A stretch of DNA of 64,000 nt from Flectonema sp. DT1601 (Eukaryota; Euglenozoa; Diplonemea; Diplonemida; Diplonemidae). This document shows positions 13,101-22,258 of this stretch, one piece after another. The stretch lies in the NCBI GenBank assembly GCA_964019425.1, contig OZ025844.1:372001-436000 (forward strand), given 5' to 3'. The notes under the pieces are model-generated. The model was given only the letters and a program-made list of their open reading frames with translations, made no database searches and was not told the DNA's origin. Position numbers and translations under genes: made by a program. The number at the start of each line of letters is the position of its first letter. Positions within the stretch are counted from its first letter, which is position 1.

Positions 13101-16100
13101 AGACTCCGAGTTGTATCGCACAATAACGAAGGATGTAACATTTCGGGGTCGACTATCGACAGTAAACACTCATCACCGAGTCCTGCAAAACCAGTTTTCC
13201 ACCTCCTCGAAAATGTCTCTATATCAGCCTGAGTGGTTTCCTTTGTGCAGATCAACACCTCTGCCGGATGCGGGAGTCTTCCTTTGATTCTCGCATAGTA
13301 TGACAAGAGAGGAATAATAAAAGTTCCGGTCGGTGGCAGTAAAAATCCGAAAATTTTCGATCGAGGAAGCTCACCAGTCGGGACAATTTCGAGTTTCCGA
13401 CTATCGAATAATAATTTATCAACTTTGATTAACATCGTAACAAGTCCAACTACAGTCACTTGGTCATCAAGTTGATTACAAACTGTTTCCATTGACAACG
13501 ACGGATCAATGTATTTCAAAATATTTGTTATCGATGAAACGATTGCTTCATTGAAGTTTCCAGCATCAACATAGCTGGCTAATAATTTCAGTTGTCTAGT
13601 TGGTAGGCAAACTAAAATAGGACATTCATGAATCATTGATTCGATCCAATTGGTGAATTGTTGAAGCTTTTCTTCAGTTTCTTCTTTGTACTGATGAAGT
13701 TGTAAGATGTCAATGATCTTCTCTTGTTGTTCTTGTCGACCGTATTCACTCAACTCTTTACATGTTTGAATGACCTCTGCTATTAGAGAACATGCCTGCA
13801 GTCCTTGAAGTAACAGTTTTCTACGAAGTCTTCCAGACTGTGCAATAGTTTCTAAGTCTAATTCAATTGGATTAGTGTTCATATGTTCATCGGAATGTTC
13901 TGATCGGTCTTCCGGAGCAATCTGAATTCGAGATCTAAGTCCCCTCAAATAACTTTCAGGAAACTCACCACCATCAACCACAGCAAACGCCGTAACACTT
14001 TGGTCACGTGGGTTACTTTGAACGTGAAGATCACCTTTGAGAAGTCGAAAAATATCAACGATGACAGCTCTTATGCTTTTTTCAGTTCCTCCAGATGTCA
14101 TCTCTTGGGTAATTACAGACATGTATCCATGTAGATTTCTAAGAGATTTTAACATCTCTGGTTCGCTGAATATCAAATGCACTTCACAAAACTCATTAAG
14201 GGAGAGTTTCGCTGATTCGTTTGTTGTTAATTTCGAGAGTTTATCTTGTTCTATTAGTGTGTCTCTGATGTTTCTAAACGAGTCGACGACCTGTGATTCT
14301 TTAGCAGGTAAGTATGCAGCCTTTGTACGGAAGAATGTATCCCACGTGTTTTGATCATTAAAATGAATTAATGTTAGGATCAAATCTTTGTAAATCGAAC
14401 CCAAAAGACGAATGACATCAGGAGTGAATGAGTCTGAAAGATGGACAGTACCAAGTTCTTGAGCTTTACTTAGAATTGTTGTTACGGAAAAGGTATTTCC
14501 AGGATCACACCATTCGTCAAGTTGGGTTGCTTCTACGCAGACTTGAAAGACATGCAAGTTGCTTGAAAACTGTTCCCAGATGTGTTGAGCCTCTCTGACT
14601 TTGCAAAGTTTAATTGCTTGTGAAATAGTTGCTTCTTGTTGGTTTGAATTGACGCGGAGTTTTCCGAACTCAGGCACTGCATCATTCTCAATAGCCTTGT
14701 CAATGTATGGGATCAGTTTACTCCATCGAGTTTCTGAATTATTGATAAGCCCACCCAATACAATTTCAATTGTGTTTTGTACTTTTGTTTTAAAATCCGT
14801 CGATATAACTCTGAAATTTTTCAAAGACAACTCATGCGTTTCTTCATACGAGTTGCACAAAATTAACTTTGAAAGCTCCGGTGCTCCGTTCTTTACATCA
14901 CATAAATACCTAACTGCGTCCACGTCTTTTTTGTTAATCTTAGAATTACTTTCCCACGATTCAATTAAATCAAACTTTTCTCGGTGATCCTGTTCCGTAC
15001 TAAGTTCCTTTAGTATTAATGAAGTGTCGATCCCGGGTATGAATGCAAGAATGTTACAGAATTCTTCGATCATGGTTTCGTTTGCCAGACAGTCCGTACA
15101 ATGATTTTCCAAATCATTGAATAAAGGTTGGAGTTCTTCAATCGAATCGGGTATGGCTTTGATAATGACATCGATCACATCAAGTTCACTGTGCAGAACG
15201 CTTCCGTCTTCGAGATGCTTTTGAAATTCCTTTTTACAAGTATCCATATTATGCAACTCGTTGTGTAGTTCGAATGATGAAGGAAGTTTTCCTTTTCCTA
15301 ATTTCTGAAAATAAGCGTATTCAGGAACAAGAAATTTTGAAAGCAACTGTAGCTCCGGGCGTCGTTCGCATAATTCATGTAACCCCGGAGGGATACGAAC
15401 GGCATTTAAAAGGGATTCGAACACAACTTGTAGCATCTTAGACAGGTATCCTGAGATGAGTTGACTTTCTAATTTGTCGCCGTTATCGTTCAACTGGTAA
15501 TATATGTCCTGCAATACACCTTGCTGATCGTGCAATAAACTCCTTTCTAAGTCACTTAGGAGTGAATCAGCTACCAGTTTGACAATATTATAACGCTGTT
15601 GTAAATTGTGACGCGCTGTTGTTATTTTGTTGTCGCTGCAAAAATCAACAACAGAATTTAACTTGTCGGGGTCAGTAAATATTGATGTACCAGAATCTAG
15701 AATAGAGTTAAGCCAAGACAGGTGTGATTCACCGTCTTTCTTGTTTTGCAATGCGTGCTTCAGATCACATTCGAATGAACGAGTAGATATCAACAAGTTG
15801 CTAAACCCGAATCTACATTCCTGTTTGATTAACATCGTACACGTAAACTTGGAAGCAACCTGTTTCTGTAAGTCATCGGGTGCAGCTACCAGAGAGTCAA
15901 ACAGCAGCTCGAAGTCTGTGTCGTTTTCAATTGCTGGTATTTTCGTTAGCCATTTCTTTTTCTCAAAATTCGACATGCCATTCAAACATTTAGAAAATAT
16001 TTTTACGGCTTGGATCAGCGACCAGGTCATGTCTTTGCAGTATTGTAAAAGTTCTTTAGAATACTCTTTATCAACAAGGTGACTAATCAAGTCGGATTCG

Positions 16101-17575
16101 CGCATATTCTGCATCCTCTTTCTCACGGCGGTTTCAAATTTGGAAACCTCCGTTGATCTAGCACACCAGTCTCTCAACTTGAAGATGATGTCGAGTGGTG
16201 TTTCGGGATCATCTCTTATCTGTTGCACTATTGATTGAAAGTAATCATTGTATTCGTGGGTTAGCATCTCTTCTGTAAATTGGTTAAGATCAAGGTCAGA
16301 CATGTAACCCAGGTAGGGTTCACAAGCAACACAGTAGTAAAACTTCATCTTCGGAGTTTGCCCGTAGAGTTTTAATTTGAGTTCACTTTTTACTTCACCA
16401 GAACAGTTATTGCGTACGTGGATGGCTTGTTTCAGATTGAGTTCAGGAGACCAATAACAGTTGACCGCCGTATCTTTAGCTGCTTTGAAAATCTTGTTAG
16501 CGATTTCAACGGTGATGTTTAACTTTTCAATTTCGATGTTAACTTTACTCTGCCAAAAGAAACAATTAACACTAGCGTAGACAGGTGATTCTTCGAGTTT
16601 GCATCTAAGCTTAGAACCGAAGTCAGGGTATTTGTCTTCATTCTCAACTAAGTAGCGAACTAGACATCGGAAGGACATGTTGTTCCAATGCCTGAGGATC
16701 AGTTTTCTAAACTGGTCTTCTGACAATCTACCATCGAGAGACAGGATAAACTTCATCAGTTCACAACCGCAAATATTTCTACGAGATATTTCTTCTTCAG
16801 TAAGTAACCACGACAACAGTACATCTGTCGGAATAGAGTCCTGGATTGCTATCGCGCTCCTCAAGCTGAATTCAGGAGATAATTCCGAGTGATTATGTTC
16901 ATGCAGCGATAGTAAGACTTCTATTAGCCTGTCACCAGAAAAGTAACCCGCTCTTTTTTCCGTTAAAATCGCGTTCACACAAGCCCCCTGTGGATCTCTG
17001 AAGCTTATTTCCTGAAGCACCCTATCATAAGCCATTCTCAATTCTGTTTTCGCTTTAATCATATCAGGAATGTCCTTTAATGTAGGCTGTGGGATGTTTT
17101 CTAGTTTCACCTTTGCCTTTAATACAGCATTTAAGAACTTCAGTTGTGACTCGAATGGCAAGTCGTTTGTAAGACTTAGATCGATGCAGAATTGTTTTCC
17201 TGTAAAGGTATTCCAAAAATCTCCAAGAATGCTTCTCTCTTGCTTTATTCTGTCTCTCAGTGCCAAGATGACTTTTTCACTCTTCTCCACATAATCACCA
17301 GCAATGAATTGCGCCACCGCCATCATAGCAACACCCCATGGGACAACCTCATGTAGTATCAACTGAATAGGGTGACATTCTACTTTCGTATACGTTTTAT
17401 TGTTAATTTTAACAGGTAAATCTCGATCTGGACGTCGTATGTTAGAGTTGTACACACGCAACACGTAGTTTCCGCAGACTGGGAAGAGCTTACTTTCTAG
17501 CATCTTTTTCGTTGTCTTGATGGACGCTGATTCGAGCGCAAGCACCAGTATCTGTGTGTCAACTTTTGCCTCCAT
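4199..17575 (-). CDS. RNF213-like giant AAA ATPase with RZ zinc finger
   Basis: Single 4458-residue frame with no intron. Two AAA modules are visible. The first has Walker A GETGSGKTSS near residue 2015 and Walker B ELLILDEANT near 2062. The second has Walker A GMPGTSKSLAL near 2390 and Walker B HVLVMEEISHA near 2458. This is the dynein-like arrangement of the RNF213/mysterin family. An RZ-type zinc finger lies near 3787-3825 (CSNNHIY, GECPN, CADCGEVIGG), matching the family pattern C-x3-H...C...CxxCG-x-IGG. In vertebrates RNF213 is a ubiquitin ligase acting on lipid droplets and cell-autonomous immunity, and the RZ finger supports ubiquitylation. I see no RING finger between the AAA core and the RZ finger; CSVC near 2641 is not a full RING. 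The start ATG at 17575 is followed by an unbroken frame. A candidate trans-splice acceptor is at 17644-17645. RNF213-like identity is firm from domain order; the substrate is unknown. Confidence 0.85.
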   Translation of the reverse strand: MEAKVDTQILVLALESASIKTTKKMLESKLFPVCGNYVLRVYNSNIRRPDRDLPVKINNKTYTKVECHPIQLILHEVVPWGVAMMAVAQFIAGDYVEKSEKVILALRDRIKQERSILGDFWNTFTGKQFCIDLSLTNDLPFESQLKFLNAVLKAKVKLENIPQPTLKDIPDMIKAKTELRMAYDRVLQEISFRDPQGACVNAILTEKRAGYFSGDRLIEVLLSLHEHNHSELSPEFSLRSAIAIQDSIPTDVLLSWLLTEEEISRRNICGCELMKFILSLDGRLSEDQFRKLILRHWNNMSFRCLVRYLVENEDKYPDFGSKLRCKLEESPVYASVNCFFWQSKVNIEIEKLNITVEIANKIFKAAKDTAVNCYWSPELNLKQAIHVRNNCSGEVKSELKLKLYGQTPKMKFYYCVACEPYLGYMSDLDLNQFTEEMLTHEYNDYFQSIVQQIRDDPETPLDIIFKLRDWCARSTEVSKFETAVRKRMQNMRESDLISHLVDKEYSKELLQYCKDMTWSLIQAVKIFSKCLNGMSNFEKKKWLTKIPAIENDTDFELLFDSLVAAPDDLQKQVASKFTCTMLIKQECRFGFSNLLISTRSFECDLKHALQNKKDGESHLSWLNSILDSGTSIFTDPDKLNSVVDFCSDNKITTARHNLQQRYNIVKLVADSLLSDLERSLLHDQQGVLQDIYYQLNDNGDKLESQLISGYLSKMLQVVFESLLNAVRIPPGLHELCERRPELQLLSKFLVPEYAYFQKLGKGKLPSSFELHNELHNMDTCKKEFQKHLEDGSVLHSELDVIDVIIKAIPDSIEELQPLFNDLENHCTDCLANETMIEEFCNILAFIPGIDTSLILKELSTEQDHREKFDLIESWESNSKINKKDVDAVRYLCDVKNGAPELSKLILCNSYEETHELSLKNFRVISTDFKTKVQNTIEIVLGGLINNSETRWSKLIPYIDKAIENDAVPEFGKLRVNSNQQEATISQAIKLCKVREAQHIWEQFSSNLHVFQVCVEATQLDEWCDPGNTFSVTTILSKAQELGTVHLSDSFTPDVIRLLGSIYKDLILTLIHFNDQNTWDTFFRTKAAYLPAKESQVVDSFRNIRDTLIEQDKLSKLTTNESAKLSLNEFCEVHLIFSEPEMLKSLRNLHGYMSVITQEMTSGGTEKSIRAVIVDIFRLLKGDLHVQSNPRDQSVTAFAVVDGGEFPESYLRGLRSRIQIAPEDRSEHSDEHMNTNPIELDLETIAQSGRLRRKLLLQGLQACSLIAEVIQTCKELSEYGRQEQQEKIIDILQLHQYKEETEEKLQQFTNWIESMIHECPILVCLPTRQLKLLASYVDAGNFNEAIVSSITNILKYIDPSLSMETVCNQLDDQVTVVGLVTMLIKVDKLLFDSRKLEIVPTGELPRSKIFGFLLPPTGTFIIPLLSYYARIKGRLPHPAEVLICTKETTQADIETFSRRWKTGFAGLGDECLLSIVDPEMLHPSLLCDTTRSLRSVSVSCHVAIFIGYDHKEVGQRIFEGTAEDFIDFNDQWSRDLIDSGSMKTLIKSTVVVIDDGEPAGGKTYLVRYNAAVSNSSYMNHTITPYSNPDSMLSSVQGSSASVLHFNIPETHNVNGAIANFLFAYVFLGVVSTMKEVFHTPRDWCHVLEIPKPEELPLHELLNTIVPERRVRYEKPTVMEDHTVQINPLGWEVIIAIVDHFIDESENGTCNIHSVSLAENPNDDDEGLVFDTFQRTYPEDCAIEVVERLFNHLSGEEGVHYELYKIIRFLMYTSSILRGSNCMEDLYCMEESHEAISAEIQEGVMRFMKLKLILQNGFESVTQAIGDLQRSTVIIPSTISHNRSLNIIDFNDSMNGVIEVLLSQLPSGFKKNNLRSQFPEKSRSEQPKEIARTRKGILMLMEWCSSKAEIIDRILTYRCMLERIEYPTTRKNRPMEALSNSVEFQEDVILARKYLLKMCSAVGVKPTNDAIGWRDYYSTYEEFMSTLHHKHVITPELMKRIVCIHTKLSTGIPVILEGETGSGKTSSLVRYAIIQGMNYQVINIHGGITTSYLEEEIDSDTELLILDEANTTKFACIKELVCDRVLNGKSISSEMSIVCIINPDRKKTDEYKNVETAGLPSATTTEVDDRVYTVHPLPRSATTLTEVWGSPCLTTIPVAEAEGVIAGRTLFLTSKPEIDDEIVMAEVYVNSIASEIESRFSNLFATYRGQARGNCILFFRSLFVGLIKFSQSFHRKRFGGEVSVVSMREIVRCCTIIPYLLRFFEIRRDVRGVRDDDMREAAREQRSLIVISLFVNYGARLGATDRAGYSRQLLEEWGKLRRQFKVRLALNDDFLPEPVEEPFNDFKQMAKFLCEELHIDADKRIAVNQALEENVMVMFLTIYQKGVSYIVGMPGTSKSLALDALTAASNNDTFLNGKYPKIVRYDIQCSPHTTAKAVMEIATRTAEHQHLHKEIHVLVMEEISHAANGDQLALMQLHNIVDRGVYVESIDDYVKIPIVALTNYKLDAGKMNRGIVVHRGVPTADDMVQTGMQLIRNTSVKHVIEPIVKRVARIFRDTILCDPVLMSFYGMRDYFGILLMIREYLERENEARIASHLSKLAVSMNVSCHPDVVLQKQLELEIKNAVTDDTLRSQNAQYQRRGDSSIVCSVCADGIIFGEMIKKGCRDSKNDLYKRLKRELFTPVEHKKCMHEPTSGEKLAWGIIDKVSRHHLVVARPGSALPILDQLGIIQPDQTTVVFGPGKTSLQIAEALADVEEAIQSGRVCVLYNFSELWSSLFDVLNKFYPVANQARLGSESVRWVTVNDSFHLVVVHDNNDIGSLKAPFLSRLQKIELTNSACLTREGRSQVRSFIKQHEVDLPDGNSVNLLKFLIPFYTDELIESAVMNIERAGQQVSNITTELQRLVYSTTSIAWSLRFINQGIDEIEESGKYEGLKQTFKDFSHLENRLTLATLLNEPVTAPLREIICCEQQPPYWQLDGKNKLPENLQNLAGEYFFVWLEDVDARWLKNCQEGRATYIIQVPSLAEGGTQLEQLIYHFNHRSLQSNVIVFVYSMRSSGLLFYSNWNVRTIDTLQTPENVPALQLGGNIDLNNVVRCILDNNIDSQISSLSAGMSCGDAEQLPQVLYNIMVSSLWREVVLKRICDVIRIVAPYPGWLLTCISRHLSTDGSLLRVVVDYFTTILSNIAREAILLIAANNGVKFLSNNCDDVLSDIWCILFDFFATPEVLKCSCVMDYLDVSKRIDGRLDAKFPFSAEIFQMEPLGDDNSHLSEMLKNVPHCNIVDLLSDFFQKEKLKVSKNAVEVIFNFLQNTYFEGTLTVYELIQSKLFQDTSKTELTVKLVSLADLLFDVGQVFQNEIVTLKSFFEIVPIALVSSENKNSLIFSAAYAVKTLCTPEALKEIENTWNLISIAQALGCEPEDVHINTRLLNSIAKCDKTDVNDMAASLCEAKLPVEVIVGVLDVIEKFSPLICGTYLAVRQQPVTDNILMIRLLCGILRGIFTAPNWDDLQSVFMPICASLKFISDTHESLEKLWIDIVRNESCAVQLSFIIRLSKAYLSNDVTEDLKKFIVHLAVATGCALTLSTSEMLKCNSDVPKEFINMWEDCLPREIFYSEVDNTDSLSRRWYKRFIGALTINGTASRKAAAEIINGIRNQLPEKLSKFTDEFLQQVHAEDSVEPYFLVKGFSDCVQEIKRLHSIGQTWVNPPESPLVDYILASGLPSQMSVSAVLGYECNLLDDLSKLCLRIKTSTSIRCDVPTDNKLVVAMSPGPIYDSLVGLQQGGSTFVYVCSNNHIYTTGECPNIQGEHRRCADCGEVIGGESYGVPVAGNRQLGSIQTVLQAMQNDTFEQCFHFPKPVSKGYDPLLNEAVATRNLSYHEQLCLHLIAAIGIHDDPPESINKCISEINRILFPGHPDETLVVYLIHLIITKLELNHTIINLTHDTEESRINAEELYKEHIDFLSVPERLTQELAILQSDCLGGNILEDMNWPRGSYLAKPKFKKFYSEILTKHDQFNVLISAIDNADDMRSAGTKIPIFTKFLRSITEAVSSSRLTKEAASQLTVKEFCNEHVKGFQLKRAIKHQLSEFCELINTIAPRVTHHGCTPLPKVQSYSENTKLTLFLPGGDDGIFICAYYSYLAVMYNNDFVKLHTHGRESSLSDSNPKYLTESNFYSPPDDIPGFFESKKLPFFRDVNSIFESYSDLQIIRPADILRELGVCYNSPVPASLIPHDFFENNKMAYFDLTNEYEQTLEGSLDAVEIVGKLQGTDCVLYLQILKIIRSKLIRSSKKYKSDEVMSVICENENLETSFNENMISCLRISAVAELHRNLKLQNINSICVVLWQAGQPELAPCYSVATDERVDAKHLTPILLQSFLAFCMTLFVVKDMEPSVLISDLFYSVVELPLSDLEAAEATFKDLTVAHAGYLLCNDEGLQPLQSSIKSTNKFSTSLQELVKSMMDS

Positions 17576-18687
17576 TTTTGTTTACCAACCAGTGGTGTTG
17601 GTGTTGTTGCTTCTTGTTTTTTTTTTTTTTTGTTAAATAGTTCCTAGAAATTTTCAGTAGTAATAAGAATAAATAAAACACATTAACTAATATGATAATA
17701 TGATATACTCATGGATTTATTATTTATATACAAAGTACAGGCTGACAAGTACAATCTGTAAAATGAAATAAATAATAAATAATATCGCAATAACAACATA
17801 TCAATTCTTAACAACAATTTTATTGCAGCAACACGTAGCGCTGCACACTATTTTTTTTTTTTTTTTGGTTGCTGTTGGAGGTGGGGGGCGACCCAGAGAG
17901 AGTCAGCCCGGGCAAGGGGATTTTTCACAACCTGTAAAGCACTATCAAAAAAGCTTCTTATATATAGATCCTGAATTAGTAGTAACCAGCTTCTTTATTT
18001 ATTTTATTTTATTTTTTTTTTTTTAAAAAGCTAAACAGAAAGCCATGGGAGGGTTAAAAAATACTTTTACACATGGACTTTCCTCTCCCTGTAGGAAAGC
18101 GGTGTGCTTGCTTCCGTCACTAATAGGAGATAGAATAGAAGAAGAAAAAAAGATCTAACAATGTTTGTGTGTGGGTCGTATGACTTCAAGTAGTAAAAAG
18201 AGATTCCCTCTAGGGTTTCGGTCAATTAGCTTATTAATTTGTTCTGATTTTTTTTTATTTTTTTTTTTTTTTTTTTAAAAAGAAAAAAAAAAAAATGACT
18301 TAACTGAATTTAGAATTTAAGTTATATTTTCGCGGGGGAAAAAAAAAATTATAATAAAGAAGAAAAAAAAGAATGGGGAAACCACCCGAACTGACTGGTC
18401 CATAGACCTGTGTAGAAAACCAAATTAACAAAAAAACCATATTTGCATACTTAATCAGAATACTATATTTTACTACACGACGATGACCGGCTACTCATAA
18501 AGAAAAAACGGATAATCGCAAGACACCAAACAAAATAATTGGCCTTTCTTCGAACCGTAACAGCTGGTAAAGCAAAAAGGCGCAAGAGAAAAAGATAACG
18601 TAAATAGGCATTTCCACTACTTTTGTGTTACACAAGCTAATAATAAACTAAAGTAACACGTGAGGGGAAAGAAAAGCCCCGAAACCC

Positions 18688-18726
<39 letters not shown>

Positions 18727-19103
18727 GCCGAATGCAAACCACCTATTCGATATAGCGTTACTTGGTTAGCGAGTTCAAGCCGTTCAGTACCAGTTGAAGG
18801 ACACTCAAAGAGAACCGAAGAGCTCTTCAGCAATCTAATAATGTTATAGTTGTAAAAGAGCATCTTATCCCCTTGAGAAAAACTATGACGAAAAAGAATG
18901 CAAAACTGTAAGACTCCCAACACATAACTCAACGCCTGTAAGTTGCATATTCAGTGCAGGGGGGGATTAAGAAGAAAACGGGAACCCTGCATTAATCTGG
19001 TTTAATAAATATTTTTAGTTCTTGTTTGCCACTGAGTTGACAAAAAAAAAGTATCTGCCGTTATAAGCAGTGGAGATCACAGTGAAATAGGTGAGGGAAA
19101 AGG

Positions 19104-19135
<32 letters not shown>

Positions 19136-19513
19136 CTGAACCAGTTGTTTTTCAATATTATAAACGGGGGCATTCAAGGAGGGGGAGTAAAAAAGTTGTG
19201 AATTTTTTTTTTTTTTTTTTTTGAAAAAAGAAAAGAAAAATCGGCATAGTAACTTATAATTATAAAAGTTAAAACCAAATCTAAAAACTACATAACAAAA
19301 CTTCCTTTTCAATAAAATACCAGCAACGACGTAACGATACGGTGAAGAGAAGAGATTTCTCTCCTGTCTTTTTCTACGCAAACCATCTACCTAACGTACT
19401 ACAGCAGAAGTAAGTTATTATATCTGCCTCAACTCTGTGAGGGAATTCTACTCTTCGACCACTTCAACTGTCTTTTAATCTTCTTCGGGAATGAAAGTCA
19501 GCAAACGAGTTGT
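17576..19513. other. Long intergenic spacer
   Basis: About 1.9 kb between the PP2A subunit stop and the RNF213-like start. It is AT-rich with many homopolymer runs: T near 17617, 17851, 18247 and 19204, A near 18691-18723 and 19107-19135. A short G-rich patch lies at about 17877-17921. Small open frames here are built largely on poly(F) or poly(K) and are rejected. I see no tRNA or other RNA gene. Confidence 0.55.
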
Positions 19514-21799
19514 TTATCCCCCGTCGTAGAGTCCAATACCAAAGTCCTCAGATATGTCCTCCTGTTTTTTTTTTTTTTTTTTAAATTTTTGAGGCAATAT
19601 TCTTATCCCATTTCAAAATAATAATATTTCACATACCTGTTCACCTGCTTCATGAGACATTCTGTCGTATTCGATTTTTGCGAATCTGTCCCAATCACTG
19701 TTTTTTTTATTTATTTATTTATGTTGTTTTGTTTTGTTTTGTTTTTGTTTCTATCTGAAAGTAAGAAAACATACGTTTTTTCAACCATCTGTTTTTCAGC
19801 ATGGGCCATAAACGGGTCTCGCTGCTCAAACGCGATGAATTTTGTTAAGTTGAATAAGGCGTTGAAGAAGTTTCCAGAAAGTTTGCAATTCTTAAAATCT
19901 GATAAACGAAGACCATCAGTACCTTCAGGATGAATCATGTCCATCATTTGACAAAGAATATCATCATAAGAGATAGTTTCTTGGAAAGATGCTTCCATTC
20001 TTTGTTTTTGTTCTTTAAAATAATGGTTAAGTTCGAATCCCGATAGCAGACCATCTTCATCGTTATCTGTGCATCTAAACCAGTACTCCAATGACCGTGC
20101 TGTTGTTTTATCTTCTTCACAAAGACAAAACCATACGAAGTCTTCGTAGCTCATTTTACCTGCGACGTCAGAGGTCAAAGCCCTTCCTTTTCCGTTAAAA
20201 ATTCTGTCTACGATGCCTGACGTTAGGCAATAATTTCCGTACTTAGCTAGGTCTTCTTTCGATAAATAGAAATCGTGATCTGTATCGAGTTCCCAGAACT
20301 TACAATACAATACATAGAAATGTTCGTAGCTGAAGTATTCGGTTTTCTGTTTGTTTTATTTTTTTTTGCAAAAAAAAAAAAAATGTAAAAACGTAAAATA
20401 GAAAAACAACAAAAGAAGATGATTAATTTCATACATTACTCACGTTGATGTCACTCTCCGTGTCGAGAACGTGAAACACCTCGAACAGCGTAGAATTACA
20501 GAAATCAGTCCACGTAATCACAGAGTCATCTCGCATGGCTGTGCAATACATAATACGAATACGAACGGTGTCAGCGTATCTGTCTTGGAAGTCGGGTGTG
20601 ATTTTCAAAAATTCAAGTCCAGGATGAACGAGTAAAATGTCCCTAATAAGCGGAGTTAGGTCGGTCGCTATGATACTGTCACGAACCTTATCCCATTTGA
20701 TGCTATCAAACAAACGTCGTTCTTTTGATTTACCCGCCATTTCTTGTTCAAAAAAATCTTTAAATTTTTGATATCCAATCGTAGTGTTCACCGGGTGAAT
20801 TGTCATACTCCTTTCTTTTTCTTTGTCGTAATTAGCAATACCTGGTGTGTAACAAAACACTCTTCTAAATAAAGTTTCATTCAGCCATTTTGGAAGCAAA
20901 CAAACTCTCGACGTAAGTTCAGCAAATGCCTTTAAATTGAGAGCTTTATCAGACTTTGCATCACTTAAGCGACGTCCAGTTCTAGATTGAGCCTTTCCAC
21001 CAGGTTTCTTTGTTTCATAGCAACGTTTTGCAATAGACCATTGTCTCTCAGTGTCTTCGTTTAGAGGTGACTTACCTTTTGGAAAATAAAATCTGGGTAT
21101 ATTCACAAGGGGTTCTCCTGTTAATTTTTTCTTAGCAGGTTGCAACATGTCGGTCGTCGGGGTCGACAACGGGCTTATATTTTTGTGTGACGACGACAGA
21201 CCAACAGTTTGCTGATGTGGAGCATCGATGTGAGCGAATGCCGCCGACAGTGATTGAGAACCAGGCGATGATGTAGTAGAGGATGTATTAATAGATTGAG
21301 TGAATGGTGAAATATCACTCTGAAGCGACTGGGCAGGAGATCCAAGACTGAGACCTGCCATTCTAGTCTTAGCTGGAGAAGCAGGCGCAGCAGGATTTGG
21401 TTCAGGACTAGCCAACCTATGACCAGTACCTCTCGGGGACCCATGTGGAGACATCGCTCCTTGACGATGAGCGACATCCAATTCATCAACAAGTGGACTT
21501 GCTATTTGTGATTGTCTTGCGACATGACTTGGAGATGCTCTCGGCGATCTCGGAGGTGACGTAAAACTCAAATTACCACCTCTTTCACTTCCATTACTAT
21601 CAACCCTCTCCAATGAGATCACTGGACTAATAGCCAACTGATCAACTAATATTTCCTGTTCTCCTATTCCAGTAATCTTTCCTCCAGTCTTCTCTAATTT
21701 TGTAACCATTTCCTGAGTCTCAGGTAGAGTCAACCAATATATAAATAACTCATTAAGCTTTACCTTTGCGCTCTGCACATTAAGCGGTTTTGACGCCAT
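19514..21799 (-). CDS. PP2A regulatory subunit B'' (PPP2R3-like), 4 exons
   Basis: Regulatory B'' subunit that directs protein phosphatase 2A to substrates and responds to calcium. Exons are 20444-21799, 19775-20346, 19637-19697 and 19514-19561, giving 678 residues; introns are 20347-20443, 19698-19774 and 19562-19636. Splicing restores the family's continuous sequence YFSYEHFYVLYCKFWELDTD across the first junction and DWDRFAKIEYD across the second. The C-terminal half has two EF-hands, about 473-485 (DTDHDFYLSKEDL) and 546-558 (DNDEDGLLSGFEL), with the typical EYWFRC between them. The N-terminal 230 residues are a Ser/Pro-rich linker unlike vertebrate members. Donors are GTGAGT, GTATGT and GTATGT; all acceptors are A-rich AACAG. 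A likely leader acceptor is at 21842-21843. Confidence 0.92.
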
Positions 21800-22258
21800 C
21801 TTTGTGACCCCCCCTCCACCTGGTTATTGACAATAATAAACCTAAAATCACGGAAATTCTAAAAAAAACTTTTGTTGACCAACAATGATATTTAATAATG
21901 TAGTGTAAATCTGAATTAAGGGAAAGATCATTTTTTTTTTTTTTTTTCAAATAAAAGAACAAAAAAAACTCAAACCAAACTTAATATAAGTATTTTCAGT
22001 AACAAAGTATTAACTGGAATAAATTTAAAAAAAAAAAAAAAAAAGTCTTTTTGGAATTAGACTTACCCACCGACTGGGAAGGGGCGAGCCTTAGAAAATA
22101 AAAAATGAAAATAAAAGCTGCAATTTATTCAAAAGCAGTTTAAGTGCAAATCTACAGAAGCGAATAATGTGTGTGAAATCCCGTTAAGAGGGGGAAACAT
22201 TTGTTTAAAAATAAATAAATAAGATGTGTGAAGAGAGAATCAGCCAATGTCACATTTT
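21800..22258. other. Intergenic spacer
   Basis: Spacer between the HYDIN-like stop and the PP2A subunit start. It contains poly(T) near 21931-21948 and poly(A) near 22026-22044. The part nearest the PP2A start holds two possible acceptors, of which AG at 21842-21843 is preceded by a T-rich stretch. No gene is seen. Confidence 0.55.

Noticed and set aside
20031-20050. GTTCGAATCCC resembling a tRNA B box
   Set aside because: It lies inside a conserved PP2A B'' exon and no A box or acceptor stem can be paired around it.
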